NCBI GenBank assembly: GCA_903863885.1
Contig: CAIPEB010000065.1
Location: 1 to 64,000, forward strand
Source: an uncultured Planctomycetaceae bacterium
GTDB taxonomy: Bacteria; Planctomycetota; Planctomycetia; Pirellulales; Pirellulaceae
DNA: 64,000 nt
Direction: 5' to 3'
Shown: positions 54,650 through 64,000 of the stretch, in pieces
How the letters are laid out: every line of letters starts with the position of its first letter
How positions within the stretch are numbered: the first letter of the stretch is position 1
Notes under the pieces: model-generated
Told to the model about the DNA's origin: nothing
The model's input: only the letters and a program-made list of their open reading frames with translations
The model's database searches: none
Position numbers and translations under genes: made by a program

Positions 54650-56530
54650 ATGTGCGGAATCGTCGGAATCCTGCGTTGTGACGGAACACGCCCTCACCCG
54701 GGTATCCTGCGCGCGATGAACGATGCGGTGTCTCATCGCGGCCCCGACGGGCAGGGCCTTCACATTCGCGACGGAGTCGGGCTCGGTCACCGGCGGCTGT
54801 CGATCATTGATCTCGAAGGCGGCGTCCAGCCGATGTCCAACGAGAACGGTGACGTCTGGACCACGTACAACGGCGAGATCTACAACTTTGCGGAACTGCG
54901 CGAGACGCTGCTGGGCAGCGGACACATCTTCCGCACCTCGTGCGACACGGAAGTCATCGTTCACGCTTACGAGCAATGGGGCCCGAATTGCGTGGAACGA
55001 TTCCGGGGCATGTTTGCATTCGCCGTGGCCGACTATCGTCAGCGGCGTCTGATGCTGGCTCGCGATCAGCTGGGCATCAAGCCGCTCTGTTACCGCCGCG
55101 GTCCGGGCTATGTCGCGTTCGCCTCGGAACTGAACGCGTTGCTCCCGTGCGAAGCGAGATTCCCTTCGCTTCGCCCCGAATCGCTCGAGTACTATCTGCG
55201 TTACCGTTACATCCCCGCGCCGGACACGATCTATCAGGACGTCTTCAAGCTGCCTCCGGCCACCTGCATGGTGTTCGACTTCTCGGGACGCGTGATCGAG
55301 CAGCGGGAGTACTGGAAACTCGAGTTCGCACCGGACGAGCGGCCGACCGACGAGCAGTGGCTTGAAGAGTTCCAGCATGTGCTGCGCGAATCGGTCCGAG
55401 CCCATCTGGTTGCGGACGTTCCCTTCGGCGCGTTCCTTTCCGGCGGCGTGGACTCGACGCTGGTGGTGATGGAGATGAGCCGGCTGCTCGAACGGCCCGT
55501 GAAGGCCTTCTCGATCGGCTTCGAGGAAGAGAAATACTCCGAATTGAAGTTTGCCCGCGAGGCAGCGGACGAACTGGGCGTTGAGCTGCGAAGCGAGGTG
55601 GTGCGGCCGGATATTGGCGCGGTGCTGGATGAGCTGTTCCAGCATTACGGCGAACCGTTCGCCGACACTTCCGCAGTGCCCACGTGGTGCGTTTCGCGAC
55701 TGGCGCGCACCGAGGTGCCGATGGTCCTGTCCGGCGACGGCGGCGACGAAGCTTTCGGCGGCTACCAGCGGTACGAAACCTGGATGCAGACGACCTTCTG
55801 GGGCGACCTGTCGAAATTGCTTTCACATCCGAGGCGGGCCTTCAAGCGCATCCTCGCCACGCTTCTCGGGCGAACCGGCGACTCGCTGGCCAGTTGGCAG
55901 GAGTCCTGCATCGTCGCCATGCGGACGCGGACTCGCCGCAATCTCTGGCGTCCCGAACTGCGATGGCTGGCCACTCATCCCTGCCCGGCATTCGTGCGGG
56001 CCGGACAGGACGCGACGCGCAGCGACCGTCTCGCGCGGGTCCAGCACCTGGACATCAAGACCTATCTGCCGGGCGACATCCTGACGAAAGTCGACGTGGC
56101 AAGCATGTGCCACGGGCTCGAAGCGAGAACTCCGCTGACCGACATCCGCGTCATGGAGTTCGCCGCGCGTCTTCCGATGCGGATGCGGCGAGAGGCAGCG
56201 GCCGCCGCGGCCAGGAGGCTGAAGGTGCTGCCCAAGCAGGCGCTCAGCCGCCGGTTCGGCAACGAGTTCGCATATCGCTCCAAACAAGGATTCGGAATCC
56301 CGGAGACCGAATGGATGCGGAGAGGCTCTCCGCTGCGGGAACGGTTCCAGGATCTCGTGGCCTCTCCTCAGTTCCCGCTGTTCGACTATTTCGAAGCAGA
56401 TCGTGTGCACTCGCTGCTCAATCAATTCGACCGCAACGGCCGGCACGCCGTCAACCTCTGGCTGCTGTTCGGCCTTGGCATGTGGATGGAACGACGCCAG
56501 TCCAGATCGCTGGTCAAAATCGCCGCGTAG
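54650..56530 (+). CDS. asnB: Asparagine synthetase, glutamine-hydrolysing
   Basis: 626 residues. N-terminal Cys2 Ntn glutaminase (MCGIVGILR), ATP-pyrophosphatase loop FLSGGVDST, and C-terminal EARTPLTDIRVMEFAA and KQGFGIPETEW match AsnB. In glycan clusters such enzymes often amidate uronic acids rather than make free asparagine; the context here supports that alternative. Confidence 0.92.
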   Translation: MCGIVGILRCDGTRPHPGILRAMNDAVSHRGPDGQGLHIRDGVGLGHRRLSIIDLEGGVQPMSNENGDVWTTYNGEIYNFAELRETLLGSGHIFRTSCDTEVIVHAYEQWGPNCVERFRGMFAFAVADYRQRRLMLARDQLGIKPLCYRRGPGYVAFASELNALLPCEARFPSLRPESLEYYLRYRYIPAPDTIYQDVFKLPPATCMVFDFSGRVIEQREYWKLEFAPDERPTDEQWLEEFQHVLRESVRAHLVADVPFGAFLSGGVDSTLVVMEMSRLLERPVKAFSIGFEEEKYSELKFAREAADELGVELRSEVVRPDIGAVLDELFQHYGEPFADTSAVPTWCVSRLARTEVPMVLSGDGGDEAFGGYQRYETWMQTTFWGDLSKLLSHPRRAFKRILATLLGRTGDSLASWQESCIVAMRTRTRRNLWRPELRWLATHPCPAFVRAGQDATRSDRLARVQHLDIKTYLPGDILTKVDVASMCHGLEARTPLTDIRVMEFAARLPMRMRREAAAAAARRLKVLPKQALSRRFGNEFAYRSKQGFGIPETEWMRRGSPLRERFQDLVASPQFPLFDYFEADRVHSLLNQFDRNGRHAVNLWLLFGLGMWMERRQSRSLVKIAA

Positions 56531-56543
56531 GAGAAACGGAAAG

Positions 56544-57845
56544 ATGCGTACGGAAGCCAGTTCGCGTGCGGAAACCCGTTCGCAGCCACTTCGAGTTGCG
56601 TTTGTCAGTCCCCTGGCGAGACCTCTGTTCGACGCGGACTGCAACGGCGACGTGGGGGGCTCGGAAGTGCGGGCATTCACTTTTGCGCGCACGATCGCGG
56701 CGCGGCGCAACTGCCGGGTGCAGTTCTGCGTCAGATCGAGCGAAGTGCTTCCGTCGCGGATGCATGACGGGATCGAATTGCATTACGAACTCGGCCAGGC
56801 GCCGATTCCGCGGGTCCGCGATATCCCGATGGGATGGCAATGGCCCGTGAAAGCAATTCACGTAACCGCACAACGATGGAGCCGGTCCCTTCGCAAGCGA
56901 TGGGAAAGCCGCAAGAGCCCGAGCGTGAACCCGCACGCGTTCTATGCGAATCTGGATGCGGACGCGGTCTGCTGCTTCGGTGTCAACGACCATTCGGCCA
57001 GCGTGATCGCCGCCGCCGGCATGGCAGGCAGGAAGACAATCCTGTTCCTTGCCTGTGACGGCGACATTTCCGAGTCCTATTACGAGGGATCGACGTTCCG
57101 CAATGAATACGGGCACGTCGGGCACTCCTGCTATTTCGCGATCCGGCACGCGGATCGAATCGTAGCCCAGACCCTGTCGCAGCAGTTGCTCCTGCAGAAG
57201 CGGTTCGGCAGGGATTCCGTGCTGATCCGCAACCCGATCTCCCTGACCGGCCAGGACCCGCCGCCCCCGGCCGACCAGGCGAAGCCGTACGTGCTCTGGG
57301 TAGGACGCGCAGAGTCGTTTCACAAACGAGCTCATCTCTGCCCGGAACTGGCCCGTCAGTGCCCGGAGATTCGTTTCGTAATGATCGTCAACAAGAACCG
57401 CCGGGGTATGTTCGAGCAGATCGTCCGCCAGGCACCGCCCAACGTCTCGGTCATCGAACGCGTACCCTATGCCGAAATCGACTCGTATTTCCGCCATGCC
57501 ACGGCGCTGGTCAACACGTCGGGTGTCGAGGGATTTCCCAACTCGTTCCTGCAGGCCGCGAAATACGGCGTGCCCATTCTGTCGCTCGACGTGGATCCCG
57601 GCCGCATGTTGACCAAGCATGGCTGCGGCGCCGTGGCCGCACGCCGACTCGAGTCTCTGGCCGAGACACTGCGGTCCACAGTCCGGGACGAATCGCGGCG
57701 GGCGAAGATGTCGATGGCCGGACGCAAATACGTTCGTGACTATCACGACGCCGACGACCGGGCCGCGGAACTGGAATCGCTCGTGATTGAATTGACAAGT
57801 CGCGCGAGGAACGCATCCGGCGTGTCTCTCCGGCAAGTTGCCTGA
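56544..57845 (+). CDS. Glycosyltransferase, GT4-like (tandem paralog A)
   Basis: 433 residues from the ATG at 56544; the frame opens at 56403. GGSEVRAFTFARTIA N-terminal lobe, DRIVAQTLSQQLLLQKRFGRDSVLIRNPI, LWVGRAESFHKRAHLCPEL and VDPGRMLTKHGCGAV donor motif. Close relative of the next gene. Confidence 0.8.
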   Translation: MRTEASSRAETRSQPLRVAFVSPLARPLFDADCNGDVGGSEVRAFTFARTIAARRNCRVQFCVRSSEVLPSRMHDGIELHYELGQAPIPRVRDIPMGWQWPVKAIHVTAQRWSRSLRKRWESRKSPSVNPHAFYANLDADAVCCFGVNDHSASVIAAAGMAGRKTILFLACDGDISESYYEGSTFRNEYGHVGHSCYFAIRHADRIVAQTLSQQLLLQKRFGRDSVLIRNPISLTGQDPPPPADQAKPYVLWVGRAESFHKRAHLCPELARQCPEIRFVMIVNKNRRGMFEQIVRQAPPNVSVIERVPYAEIDSYFRHATALVNTSGVEGFPNSFLQAAKYGVPILSLDVDPGRMLTKHGCGAVAARRLESLAETLRSTVRDESRRAKMSMAGRKYVRDYHDADDRAAELESLVIELTSRARNASGVSLRQVA

Positions 57846-57872
57846 GCGGACGACCGCCGAGGGGGGCGAGTC

Positions 57873-59102
57873 ATGCGGCCTTGTTTTGTCCGAATCGAAG
57901 CTGGACCCTTGTTCTTCGCCGATGATCATCGAGGCATCGGCGGAGCCGAAGTGCGTTCCGCCATGTTCGCCAAGGCTCTCGCCCGGCGGCCGGACTATGA
58001 AGTCTCGTTTGTGCTGGGCAGTTGCCGGCCCCGCCCCACGGAGTCCGTGGACGGAGTCCGAGTGCACTTCCTGCGGACCATGCGACGATCGCGCGACCGG
58101 GCGCGAGGTCTGGCCATGGGGTGGCAGTGGCCGGCCGACATGATCCAGCGAATTGCACACGACATCCATGCAAGACTCCCGGTGACACCCAAACCGTGGC
58201 CCTTCTTCAATCGGCTCGATGCCGACACGCTGCTGTGTTTCGGCATGCAGCCCCCGATGATCAACGCCATCGCATCCGCCCGGTACTCGGGAAAACGGAG
58301 CATCCTGTTCCTCGTGCAGGATCTCGATGACGATTTCCCCGGCACGATTTGGAACCGCTATCCGCTCAAACGGATGCGGGACACACGGTGGCGGCGATGG
58401 GCCATCGAACACGCCGATTGCATCGTCGCCCAGAGCACGAGTCAGCAGGAAACCCTGCGATCCCGGTTCGGACGTGAGTCCGCGCTGATCCGCAATCCGA
58501 TCAAGATCTCCAATCACGATCCGGCACGGCCCCCTGAAGTTCCCGCGAATTACGCGCTGTGGGTCGGCCGGAGCGATCATCGCGGGAAACGCTCCGATCT
58601 GTGCCTCGAACTGATCCGGCGCCATCCGCAGATCCCGTTTGTCGTCGTGATGAATCCGTGCAGCGACCGCGATGCGGCGGAGCTTGAGCAAACGCGGCGA
58701 AACAACGTCGTCCTGCTTCGACGCGTTCCGTTCGATGCCATCGAACCGTACTATCGGCACGCGAGACTGCTCATCAACACCTCGCTGCGGGAAGGGTTCC
58801 CCAACACATTCCTGCAGGCCGCTCGATGGGGCGTGCCGATCATCACGTGGCAGGTCGATCCCGACGGCATGCTCACCCGACACGGATGCGGCCGCACCGC
58901 CGGCGGATGCATGGACTCGCTCTCGGAACTGCTGAACCGATTCTGGCAACCCGGTCCCGAAAGAGAAGCCATTTCAAAAGCGGGCAAGACCTACGTCCGT
59001 CTCCATCACGATCTCGACGATCGAGTCGCCGAACTCGAGGAGTTGATCCGCAAGGTTCACGGCGAGGCCCGCGAGAAAGACAAGACGAGACAATCGGCCT
59101 GA
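57873..59102 (+). CDS. Glycosyltransferase, GT4-like (tandem paralog B)
   Basis: 409 residues. Shares with its neighbour the same blocks: GGAEVRSAMFAKALA, DCIVAQSTSQQETLRSRFG, LIRNPI, LWVGRSDHRGKRSDLCLEL and VDPDGMLTRHGCG. Both likely transfer related sugars in the same glycan. Confidence 0.8.
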   Translation: MRPCFVRIEAGPLFFADDHRGIGGAEVRSAMFAKALARRPDYEVSFVLGSCRPRPTESVDGVRVHFLRTMRRSRDRARGLAMGWQWPADMIQRIAHDIHARLPVTPKPWPFFNRLDADTLLCFGMQPPMINAIASARYSGKRSILFLVQDLDDDFPGTIWNRYPLKRMRDTRWRRWAIEHADCIVAQSTSQQETLRSRFGRESALIRNPIKISNHDPARPPEVPANYALWVGRSDHRGKRSDLCLELIRRHPQIPFVVVMNPCSDRDAAELEQTRRNNVVLLRRVPFDAIEPYYRHARLLINTSLREGFPNTFLQAARWGVPIITWQVDPDGMLTRHGCGRTAGGCMDSLSELLNRFWQPGPEREAISKAGKTYVRLHHDLDDRVAELEELIRKVHGEAREKDKTRQSA

Positions 59103-59142
59103 CGTCTGAGACGAACCGAAAGAACAAGTCCCTCAATTCGTT

Positions 59143-59270
59143 CGTGTGCCACTGGCTCTGCCAGTGTTCTGGGTCGTTCATCGGACATCAGCTTGACTTG
59201 CCACACGTCCAATTCAACAGGTTAGGTCCGGAGTTCCGTCCCGCAACACTGGCAGAGCCAGTGGCACGCG
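59143..59270. repeat. Palindromic mobile-like element, copy 2
   Basis: About 128 bp with near-perfect inverted ends: left GTGCCACTGGCTCTGCCAG and right CTGGCAGAGCCAGTGGCAC. The interior reads as the reverse complement of copies 1 and 3, so the unit is inverted. Confidence 0.8.
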
Positions 59271-59349
59271 AGCACATTGGCCTACCTATTCTCTCGCTCT
59301 ACCTAAGCGCAGACGCATTACGCGGAAGCACAATCCGCCTCCGCTTCCC

Positions 59350-60429
59350 TCAGCCGCGCCGAGTCCGCTCGAGCAACGAACGGCAGGCCTGCCACACCCG
59401 CTCGACATCCAATTCCTCGAGGCAAGCCATGTACTGACTCCCGCGATGGGGACATTTCTTGCGGTAACTGGCCCGGCAACTGACCCGCGTCGAGACCATC
59501 TCGTGCCCCTCGCCGCCGGGACCCGAGCGATCCGGATCGGTGCACGTAAAAATCCCCACCGTGGGCGTGTTCAGCGCGGCGGCCAGATGCATCGGCCCCG
59601 AATCGTTGCTGATCATCAGATCCACGTCGGCCAGCACGGCCATCAACTGCGCGAGATTGGATTGCCCGATGAGATTCACGGCGCGAGATCGCGAGGTTTC
59701 ATCGAGCAGTCCTTCCAGCGTCCGCCCACCGAGCGAGTCGCCCGGACCGCCGACGAGAACGAGCGAAGCGTTGAAGTGCTGCACCGCCAGCATCGCAATC
59801 GCGGCGAATTTACGGACAGGCCATCGTTTGGTTGGCCACGCGGCGCCGATATGCAGCGCCACTCGGGGCGAAGCAAGCGGCCGCAGCAGCGATCGCGCCC
59901 ATTCGACGTGCTCGTCGCGCAGCGGCAATCGCGGCTCGAACACGGACAAGCCGGGATCGATCGCTTCCGCCACGCGGCGATACCGAGCGTGCGCGGGCAC
60001 ACGTTTCGACGTGCCAGGCAACACGCAATTGCAGGCCAGATTCGCTCCCTCACGTGCCGTTTCCAGTCCGACTCGAACCGGCGCTCGCGTCGCCCACGTC
60101 ATCAGCCCCGTGCGAAACAGGCCTTGAAGATCGAGCACCAGATCGAACCGGCGCAGACGCAGATCCCGCAGGAACGACCGCCAGGCCGCAAACCCGGACT
60201 GTGTGTCGAAGGCAATCAGCTCGTCGAGGTCCGGGTGCCCTTCGAGCAGTTCGGCCCACTGCCGTTTCACGACCCAGGCCAGCCGGGCATGAGGAAAACG
60301 GGCACGCAGCGTGGACAACACGGGCAGCGATTGGACGATGTCGCCGAACGCGCTCGGCTTGATTACGCAGATGTGCCGCGCATCGATCTGCGAAAGGCGT
60401 TCAGGAGATATTGAGCCGAACCATTTCAT
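59350..60429 (-). CDS. Heptosyltransferase-like glycosyltransferase (GT9)
   Basis: 359 residues from the ATG at 60429; the frame opens 16 codons earlier. ICVIKPSAFGDIVQSLPVLSTL is the GT9 N-terminal motif, and the LMISNDSGPMHLAAALNTPTVGIFTCTDPDRSG region the donor loop (FTCTDP here where the other GT9 gene has FGPTDP). Second GT9-class gene in the island. Confidence 0.85.
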   Translation of the reverse strand: MKWFGSISPERLSQIDARHICVIKPSAFGDIVQSLPVLSTLRARFPHARLAWVVKRQWAELLEGHPDLDELIAFDTQSGFAAWRSFLRDLRLRRFDLVLDLQGLFRTGLMTWATRAPVRVGLETAREGANLACNCVLPGTSKRVPAHARYRRVAEAIDPGLSVFEPRLPLRDEHVEWARSLLRPLASPRVALHIGAAWPTKRWPVRKFAAIAMLAVQHFNASLVLVGGPGDSLGGRTLEGLLDETSRSRAVNLIGQSNLAQLMAVLADVDLMISNDSGPMHLAAALNTPTVGIFTCTDPDRSGPGGEGHEMVSTRVSCRASYRKKCPHRGSQYMACLEELDVERVWQACRSLLERTRRG

Positions 60430-60519
60430 GGCGTCCCTGCCGTGGCCAATCCCATGGCTCGCCCGTGCGTGAATCAACCGTTTAGGCAGAGTGAAATAAG
60501 TAAGTCAATCAATAAATTC

Positions 60520-60645
60520 GTGTGCCACTGGCTGTGCCAGTGTTGTAGGGCAACACTCAGTACCTAACTTGTCCAACTGGACTTGCGATAATTCGAGCCG
60601 ATGGCCGATGAACGCCTCAGAACTCTGGCAGAGCTAGTGACACTC
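60520..60645. repeat. Palindromic mobile-like element, copy 3
   Basis: About 126 bp; left TGTGCCACTGGCTGTGCCAG, right CTCTGGCAGAGCTAGTGACAC. Interior shares TGGACTTGCGATAATTCGAG with copy 1. Confidence 0.75.
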
Positions 60646-60710
60646 CGGTCACATTCGCATCCACCAATTAGGCCATGCCGAACCGCCGTTTCCTTATTGC
60701 TTTGCCCTGC

Positions 60711-61754
60711 CTAGACCTTACGTCCCAGCATGCGATCCAATGCGTCCGAGGTCTGGTGGATCAGCGCCTCGGGATAATGTGCAAAGGGATGAAAGTACTC
60801 GAACGTGAGGTAGCCCCGGTATCCGATCTTGTCGAGGGCCTCAAGGACGGCGGGCCAGTTCGTCGTCCCGTCGAGCAGCAGGCGGAACGTATTCAGGTTG
60901 AACTCGTGAACCCGCTTATCCCATTCCTTGACGTGCACATTCTTGATGCGTTTGCCCAGCAGCGGCACCCAGTCCTCCGGGAACTGATACTGCATGATGT
61001 TCCCGGTATCGAAGTGGATGTTGACCGTCGGACTGTTGAAGCTGTCGACAAACGAGACCATCTCCTGCGGGCTGAACAGGAAGCCGTTGACGAAGATATT
61101 CTCGAGGTTGAGCAGCACGCCGGCTTTTTCCGCGATGGGAATCAACCGCGAAATGGCCTCGCGCGACCGCTGTTCGCACACATCGTTGGGAACCGGCGAA
61201 AACTCATCGACCCAGGCCGCGTAGACGGCGCCGGGAACGACGAGCAGGTTCTCGGTGCCGAGCAACTTCGCGGCCTCGATCATGCGGATTGCGAACTCGA
61301 ACGACTTCTCGCGCCGCTTGGGGTCGTTGTGCGTGAGCGGATAGGGCCAGAAGAGAAACGAGCAGATACCGCTGATCCCGATGCCGATCCGCTCGGCCAG
61401 TTTGCGGATCTCCGCGAGTTCGGCCGGCTTCGATTCGACCGACAATTCGCCCTCGAGCCCCAGATTCAACTCCACGGCGTCGAACCCGGCCTCCTTGGCC
61501 AGTTCGAAGCACTGCTTGAGCGACCAGCGATCCGGGTAGGGAAAAGCCCACATGTTGATGGACTTCTTCATGTCGTAGCGTTTCGGCGCGGCGGTCTCGC
61601 TCGGCCGCGCCGCGGGCGAGTGTTCCTCGCCCGCGACCAGCCCTTGTCGTGCCAGAAATGCCGAGCCAAATGCCGCGGCGCACGCCAGCAGCTCGCGCCG
61701 CCCCAGGTCCGAAGCAGCGGAATTCCCGCGAGATTCAGCCATTTTTTTGCTCAC
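60711..61754 (-). CDS. Exported sugar phosphate isomerase/epimerase-like TIM barrel
   Basis: 347 residues. Twin-arginine signal ([18 protein letters not shown]) then TIM-barrel features ([72 protein letters not shown]). Start overlaps the stop of xylA by 4 bp, so both are coupled. Likely part of xylose/ulose catabolism. Confidence 0.85.
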   Translation of the reverse strand: MSKKMAESRGNSAASDLGRRELLACAAAFGSAFLARQGLVAGEEHSPAARPSETAAPKRYDMKKSINMWAFPYPDRWSLKQCFELAKEAGFDAVELNLGLEGELSVESKPAELAEIRKLAERIGIGISGICSFLFWPYPLTHNDPKRREKSFEFAIRMIEAAKLLGTENLLVVPGAVYAAWVDEFSPVPNDVCEQRSREAISRLIPIAEKAGVLLNLENIFVNGFLFSPQEMVSFVDSFNSPTVNIHFDTGNIMQYQFPEDWVPLLGKRIKNVHVKEWDKRVHEFNLNTFRLLLDGTTNWPAVLEALDKIGYRGYLTFEYFHPFAHYPEALIHQTSDALDRMLGRKV

Positions 61755-63061
61755 AGGTAGCGGTTGATCAGGTTTTCGAGCATCTCCTGGCGACCGCTCT
61801 CGTTGCCGGAGATCTCGCCTCGCTTCAACATTTCAGCTTCCAGCGTTTCGAGCGTCGCACGGCCCGATTCGATCTCGGCGCCGATGCCGGTGTCCCACGA
61901 GCGGTAACGGTTCTTCACAAACGCCGCCAGTTCGCCCTCGGCACGAATGGCCGCGGCAATCTTCAGACCGCGGGCGAACGCATCCATGCCTCCGACGTGC
62001 GCGTGGAACAGATCGACGGGCTCGAAGCTCTCGCGTCTGACTTTCGCGTCGAAATTGACACCGCCCGGCGCGATGCCGCCGTACTTCAGCAGCATCAGCA
62101 TGACCTGCGACGTCAGGTAGTAATCCGTCGGAAACTGATCGGTGTCCCAGCCCAGCAGCATGTCGCCCGTGTTGGCGTCAATCGAGCCGAGCGCGCCCTG
62201 GTAGCCCGCATAGTCCAGCTCGTGCATCATCGTGTGACCGGCCAGCGTGGCGTGATTGGTCTCGATATTCAGCTTGAAATGATCGAGCAGATCGTAGGCC
62301 CGCAGGAAATTAATGCAGGCCGCCGCATCGCTGTCGTACTGGTGCTTCGTCGGTTCCTTCGGCTTGGGCTCGATCAGGAACTGGCCCGTGAATCCGATCT
62401 TGCGGGCGTAGTCCACGGCCATGTGCATGAAACGGGCCATGTGGTCCAACTCGCGTTTCATGTCCGTGTTGAACAGATTCTGGTAGCCCTCACGCCCGCC
62501 CCAGAACACGTAGTTCACGCCGCCCAGTTCCTTGGTCACCTCGAGGCACTTCTTCACCTGAGCGCCCGCAAAGGCGAACACCTCGGCGTTGCAGCTTGTC
62601 GAGGCCCCGTGCACGTAGCGGGGGTTGCTGAACAGATTCGCGGTGCCCCACAGCAGCTTGATGCCGGTACGCTCCTGCTCTTCCTTCAATACCTTGACGA
62701 CCTCGTCAAAGTTCTTGTTGGTCTGAGCCAGGTTGTCACCCTCGGGCGCAACGTCGCGGTCGTGAAACGCATAGTACGGCGCACCCAGCTTCTGGATGAA
62801 CTCGAACGCCGCCCGCACCCGGCGGGTCGCATTGGCGACCGAGTTGCTGCCGTCGTCCCAGGGACGCACCATGGTCGCCGAACCGAACGGATCGCCGCCC
62901 GTTCCGCGGAACGTGTGCCAGTAGACGACGCTGAAGCGGAAATGCTCCTTCATCGTCTTGCCTTCCACCACTTCGTTCTCGTTGTACCAGCGGAAAGCCA
63001 GCGGATTCTTGGAATTCGGACCCTCGTACGCGATCTTCGGTGTTTCGAAAAAGTCGGCCAT
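61751..63061 (-). CDS. xylA: Xylose isomerase
   Basis: 436 residues. Class-II xylose isomerase features: [53 protein letters not shown] with metal-binding Glu/His, [16 protein letters not shown]. Converts D-xylose to D-xylulose. Coupled (ATGA) to the following sugar-isomerase-like gene. Confidence 0.95.
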   Translation of the reverse strand: MADFFETPKIAYEGPNSKNPLAFRWYNENEVVEGKTMKEHFRFSVVYWHTFRGTGGDPFGSATMVRPWDDGSNSVANATRRVRAAFEFIQKLGAPYYAFHDRDVAPEGDNLAQTNKNFDEVVKVLKEEQERTGIKLLWGTANLFSNPRYVHGASTSCNAEVFAFAGAQVKKCLEVTKELGGVNYVFWGGREGYQNLFNTDMKRELDHMARFMHMAVDYARKIGFTGQFLIEPKPKEPTKHQYDSDAAACINFLRAYDLLDHFKLNIETNHATLAGHTMMHELDYAGYQGALGSIDANTGDMLLGWDTDQFPTDYYLTSQVMLMLLKYGGIAPGGVNFDAKVRRESFEPVDLFHAHVGGMDAFARGLKIAAAIRAEGELAAFVKNRYRSWDTGIGAEIESGRATLETLEAEMLKRGEISGNESGRQEMLENLINRYL

Positions 63062-63181
63062 GTCTTGCTCACTTCCCGTGGTCAGAAGAAAACTTGTCTC
63101 TGTGCTGGTAATGGTGCCAAATTACGCCGCAAGCCGCAAGCAAGGCGAGGCCCGCAAGAGGACTCCACGCCCGGCAACGGT

Positions 63182-63991
63182 TCAGCCGCCTGTCCGGTTC
63201 AACAGCACCCGGTCAGCCAGCGACGGCCAAAGCTGGGCCAGTGCAAAGAGCAATCGGGCTTTGGCCGGCATCACCAGCTCCGGCACCCGCCGCTCGCAGC
63301 AGCGCAGGACTTCCGCGGCCAGCCGTTCCGGCGGAATCCCCTTCAATTTCACTCCTCCACCCGGTTGACGGGCCGACTGCGGCAGGCCCGCCGCCTCATG
63401 ATCGTAGCGTTGGCCGGCATCCGGCCGGGCCATGGGCCCCGGACAAACCAGCAGCACATGAATCCCCAACGGAGCGAGTTCATAACGCAGCTGCTGCGAG
63501 TAGGCGGCGACTGCAAACTTGCTGACCGGATACGCTCCCAGGAACCGGGCAGCCGACTTAGCCGCCAGCGATCCCATATTGATAATGTGTCCCTTCGAGC
63601 GGATCAGGTGCGGGATCGCTGCCCGCGTCCCGTGCACCATCGACAGAAAATTCAGCTCCAGCAGTTCGCGGAACGCTTCAGGGGTCGTGTCGAGAACCGA
63701 GCCCCGGGCCGAGCGGCCGACAATATTGGCCAGCAGATCCAGCTTGCCCAACGTCCGCACAGCGTCCGCAACGACGGCCTCCACCTCGTCGGCCCGAGTC
63801 ACATCCGCGACGAAGCTCGCCGCGTCGCGGCCTTCGCTTTTCAGCTGCTCTACCGCAATGTCCAGCCGTTCCGCATCCCGGTCAACCAGAGCCAGCCTGG
63901 CGCCCGCCGCAGCCAGAGTCCGAGCCAGCATCAGCCCGAACCCGGCCGAACCGCCCGTCACGAACGCGACCTTTTCATGCCAGTAAGACAT
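63182..63991 (-). CDS. Short-chain dehydrogenase/reductase
   Basis: 269 residues, start at 63991 near the right edge. Classical SDR: GGSAGFGL (13-20), the NNAG-like NIVG near 89-92, catalytic Ser141, Tyr154 and Lys158 (YPVSK). Substrate unknown. No promoter can be read because the edge is close. Confidence 0.88.
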   Translation of the reverse strand: MSYWHEKVAFVTGGSAGFGLMLARTLAAAGARLALVDRDAERLDIAVEQLKSEGRDAASFVADVTRADEVEAVVADAVRTLGKLDLLANIVGRSARGSVLDTTPEAFRELLELNFLSMVHGTRAAIPHLIRSKGHIINMGSLAAKSAARFLGAYPVSKFAVAAYSQQLRYELAPLGIHVLLVCPGPMARPDAGQRYDHEAAGLPQSARQPGGGVKLKGIPPERLAAEVLRCCERRVPELVMPAKARLLFALAQLWPSLADRVLLNRTGG

Positions 63992-64000
63992 AGGCGTGGC

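Overview
The window looks like the chromosome of a GC-rich planctomycete, probably from the Pirellula/Rhodopirellula side of the phylum. This is inferred from several features. There is a DnaJ-like N-terminus fused to a LamG-type domain in a giant membrane protein. There is a membrane-embedded Ser/Thr kinase. There are two twin-arginine-exported TIM-barrel sugar isomerases, a VIT-vWA secreted protein, many intergenic short tandem repeats, and Gram-negative lipopolysaccharide-type genes (two GT9 heptosyltransferase-like genes and a KdsD-like isomerase). No rRNA, tRNA, CRISPR array, IS element or phage gene was recognised.

Layout. Positions 1-15.8 kb hold an unknown membrane protein and a partial gene at the left edge, cobalamin-dependent methionine synthase (metH) behind a structured leader, a membrane Ser/Thr kinase, a CapI-like nucleotide-sugar epimerase, glmS, a nucleotide-sugar dehydrogenase, a VIT-vWA protein and a conserved unknown.

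Positions 16.5-24.0 kb hold the most remarkable locus: a transglutaminase-fold protein followed by a compact same-strand cassette. The cassette encodes a ubiquitin-like beta-grasp protein, an E2-like protein with canonical HPN...Cys, a ThiF/E1-like adenylyltransferase, a membrane-anchored JAB/MPN+ metallopeptidase with a long coiled coil, a second E2-like protein whose catalytic Cys is Ser, and a membrane-anchored RING-like protein. This is a full bacterial counterpart of the eukaryotic ubiquitin cascade (Ubl, E1, E2, UEV-like E2, RING E3-like, deconjugase).

Positions 24.1-31.7 kb, minus strand, hold an exported sugar isomerase-like protein, a vWA/MoxR-type AAA+ ATPase pair, and a 1011-residue DnaJ-N/LamG membrane protein.

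Positions 32.2-37.9 kb hold a second same-strand cassette resembling a minimal type VII (ESX/WXG100) secretion system: a small membrane protein, a WXG100 protein, a coiled-coil protein, a second short WxD helical protein, and a 1308-residue FtsK/EssC-like ATPase. The Ubl protein of the first cassette belongs to the same general fold class as YukD/EsaB of type VII systems, so the two cassettes may be functionally connected; this is inference.

Positions 37.9-60.4 kb form a surface-glycan island: HAD phosphatase, MsbA-like ABC exporter, many glycosyltransferases, FkbM and other methyltransferases, dTDP-4-dehydrorhamnose reductase, KdsD-like isomerase, and asparagine synthetase. It is punctuated by a roughly 130-bp palindromic element in three copies. 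Positions 60.7-64 kb hold a sugar isomerase-like exported protein translationally coupled to xylose isomerase, and a short-chain dehydrogenase.

Two families of short tandem repeats (a 7-mer based on ACTCCAG/ACTCCGG and a 6-mer based on ATCCGG) recur in intergenic gaps across the whole window, often just outside cassette boundaries.
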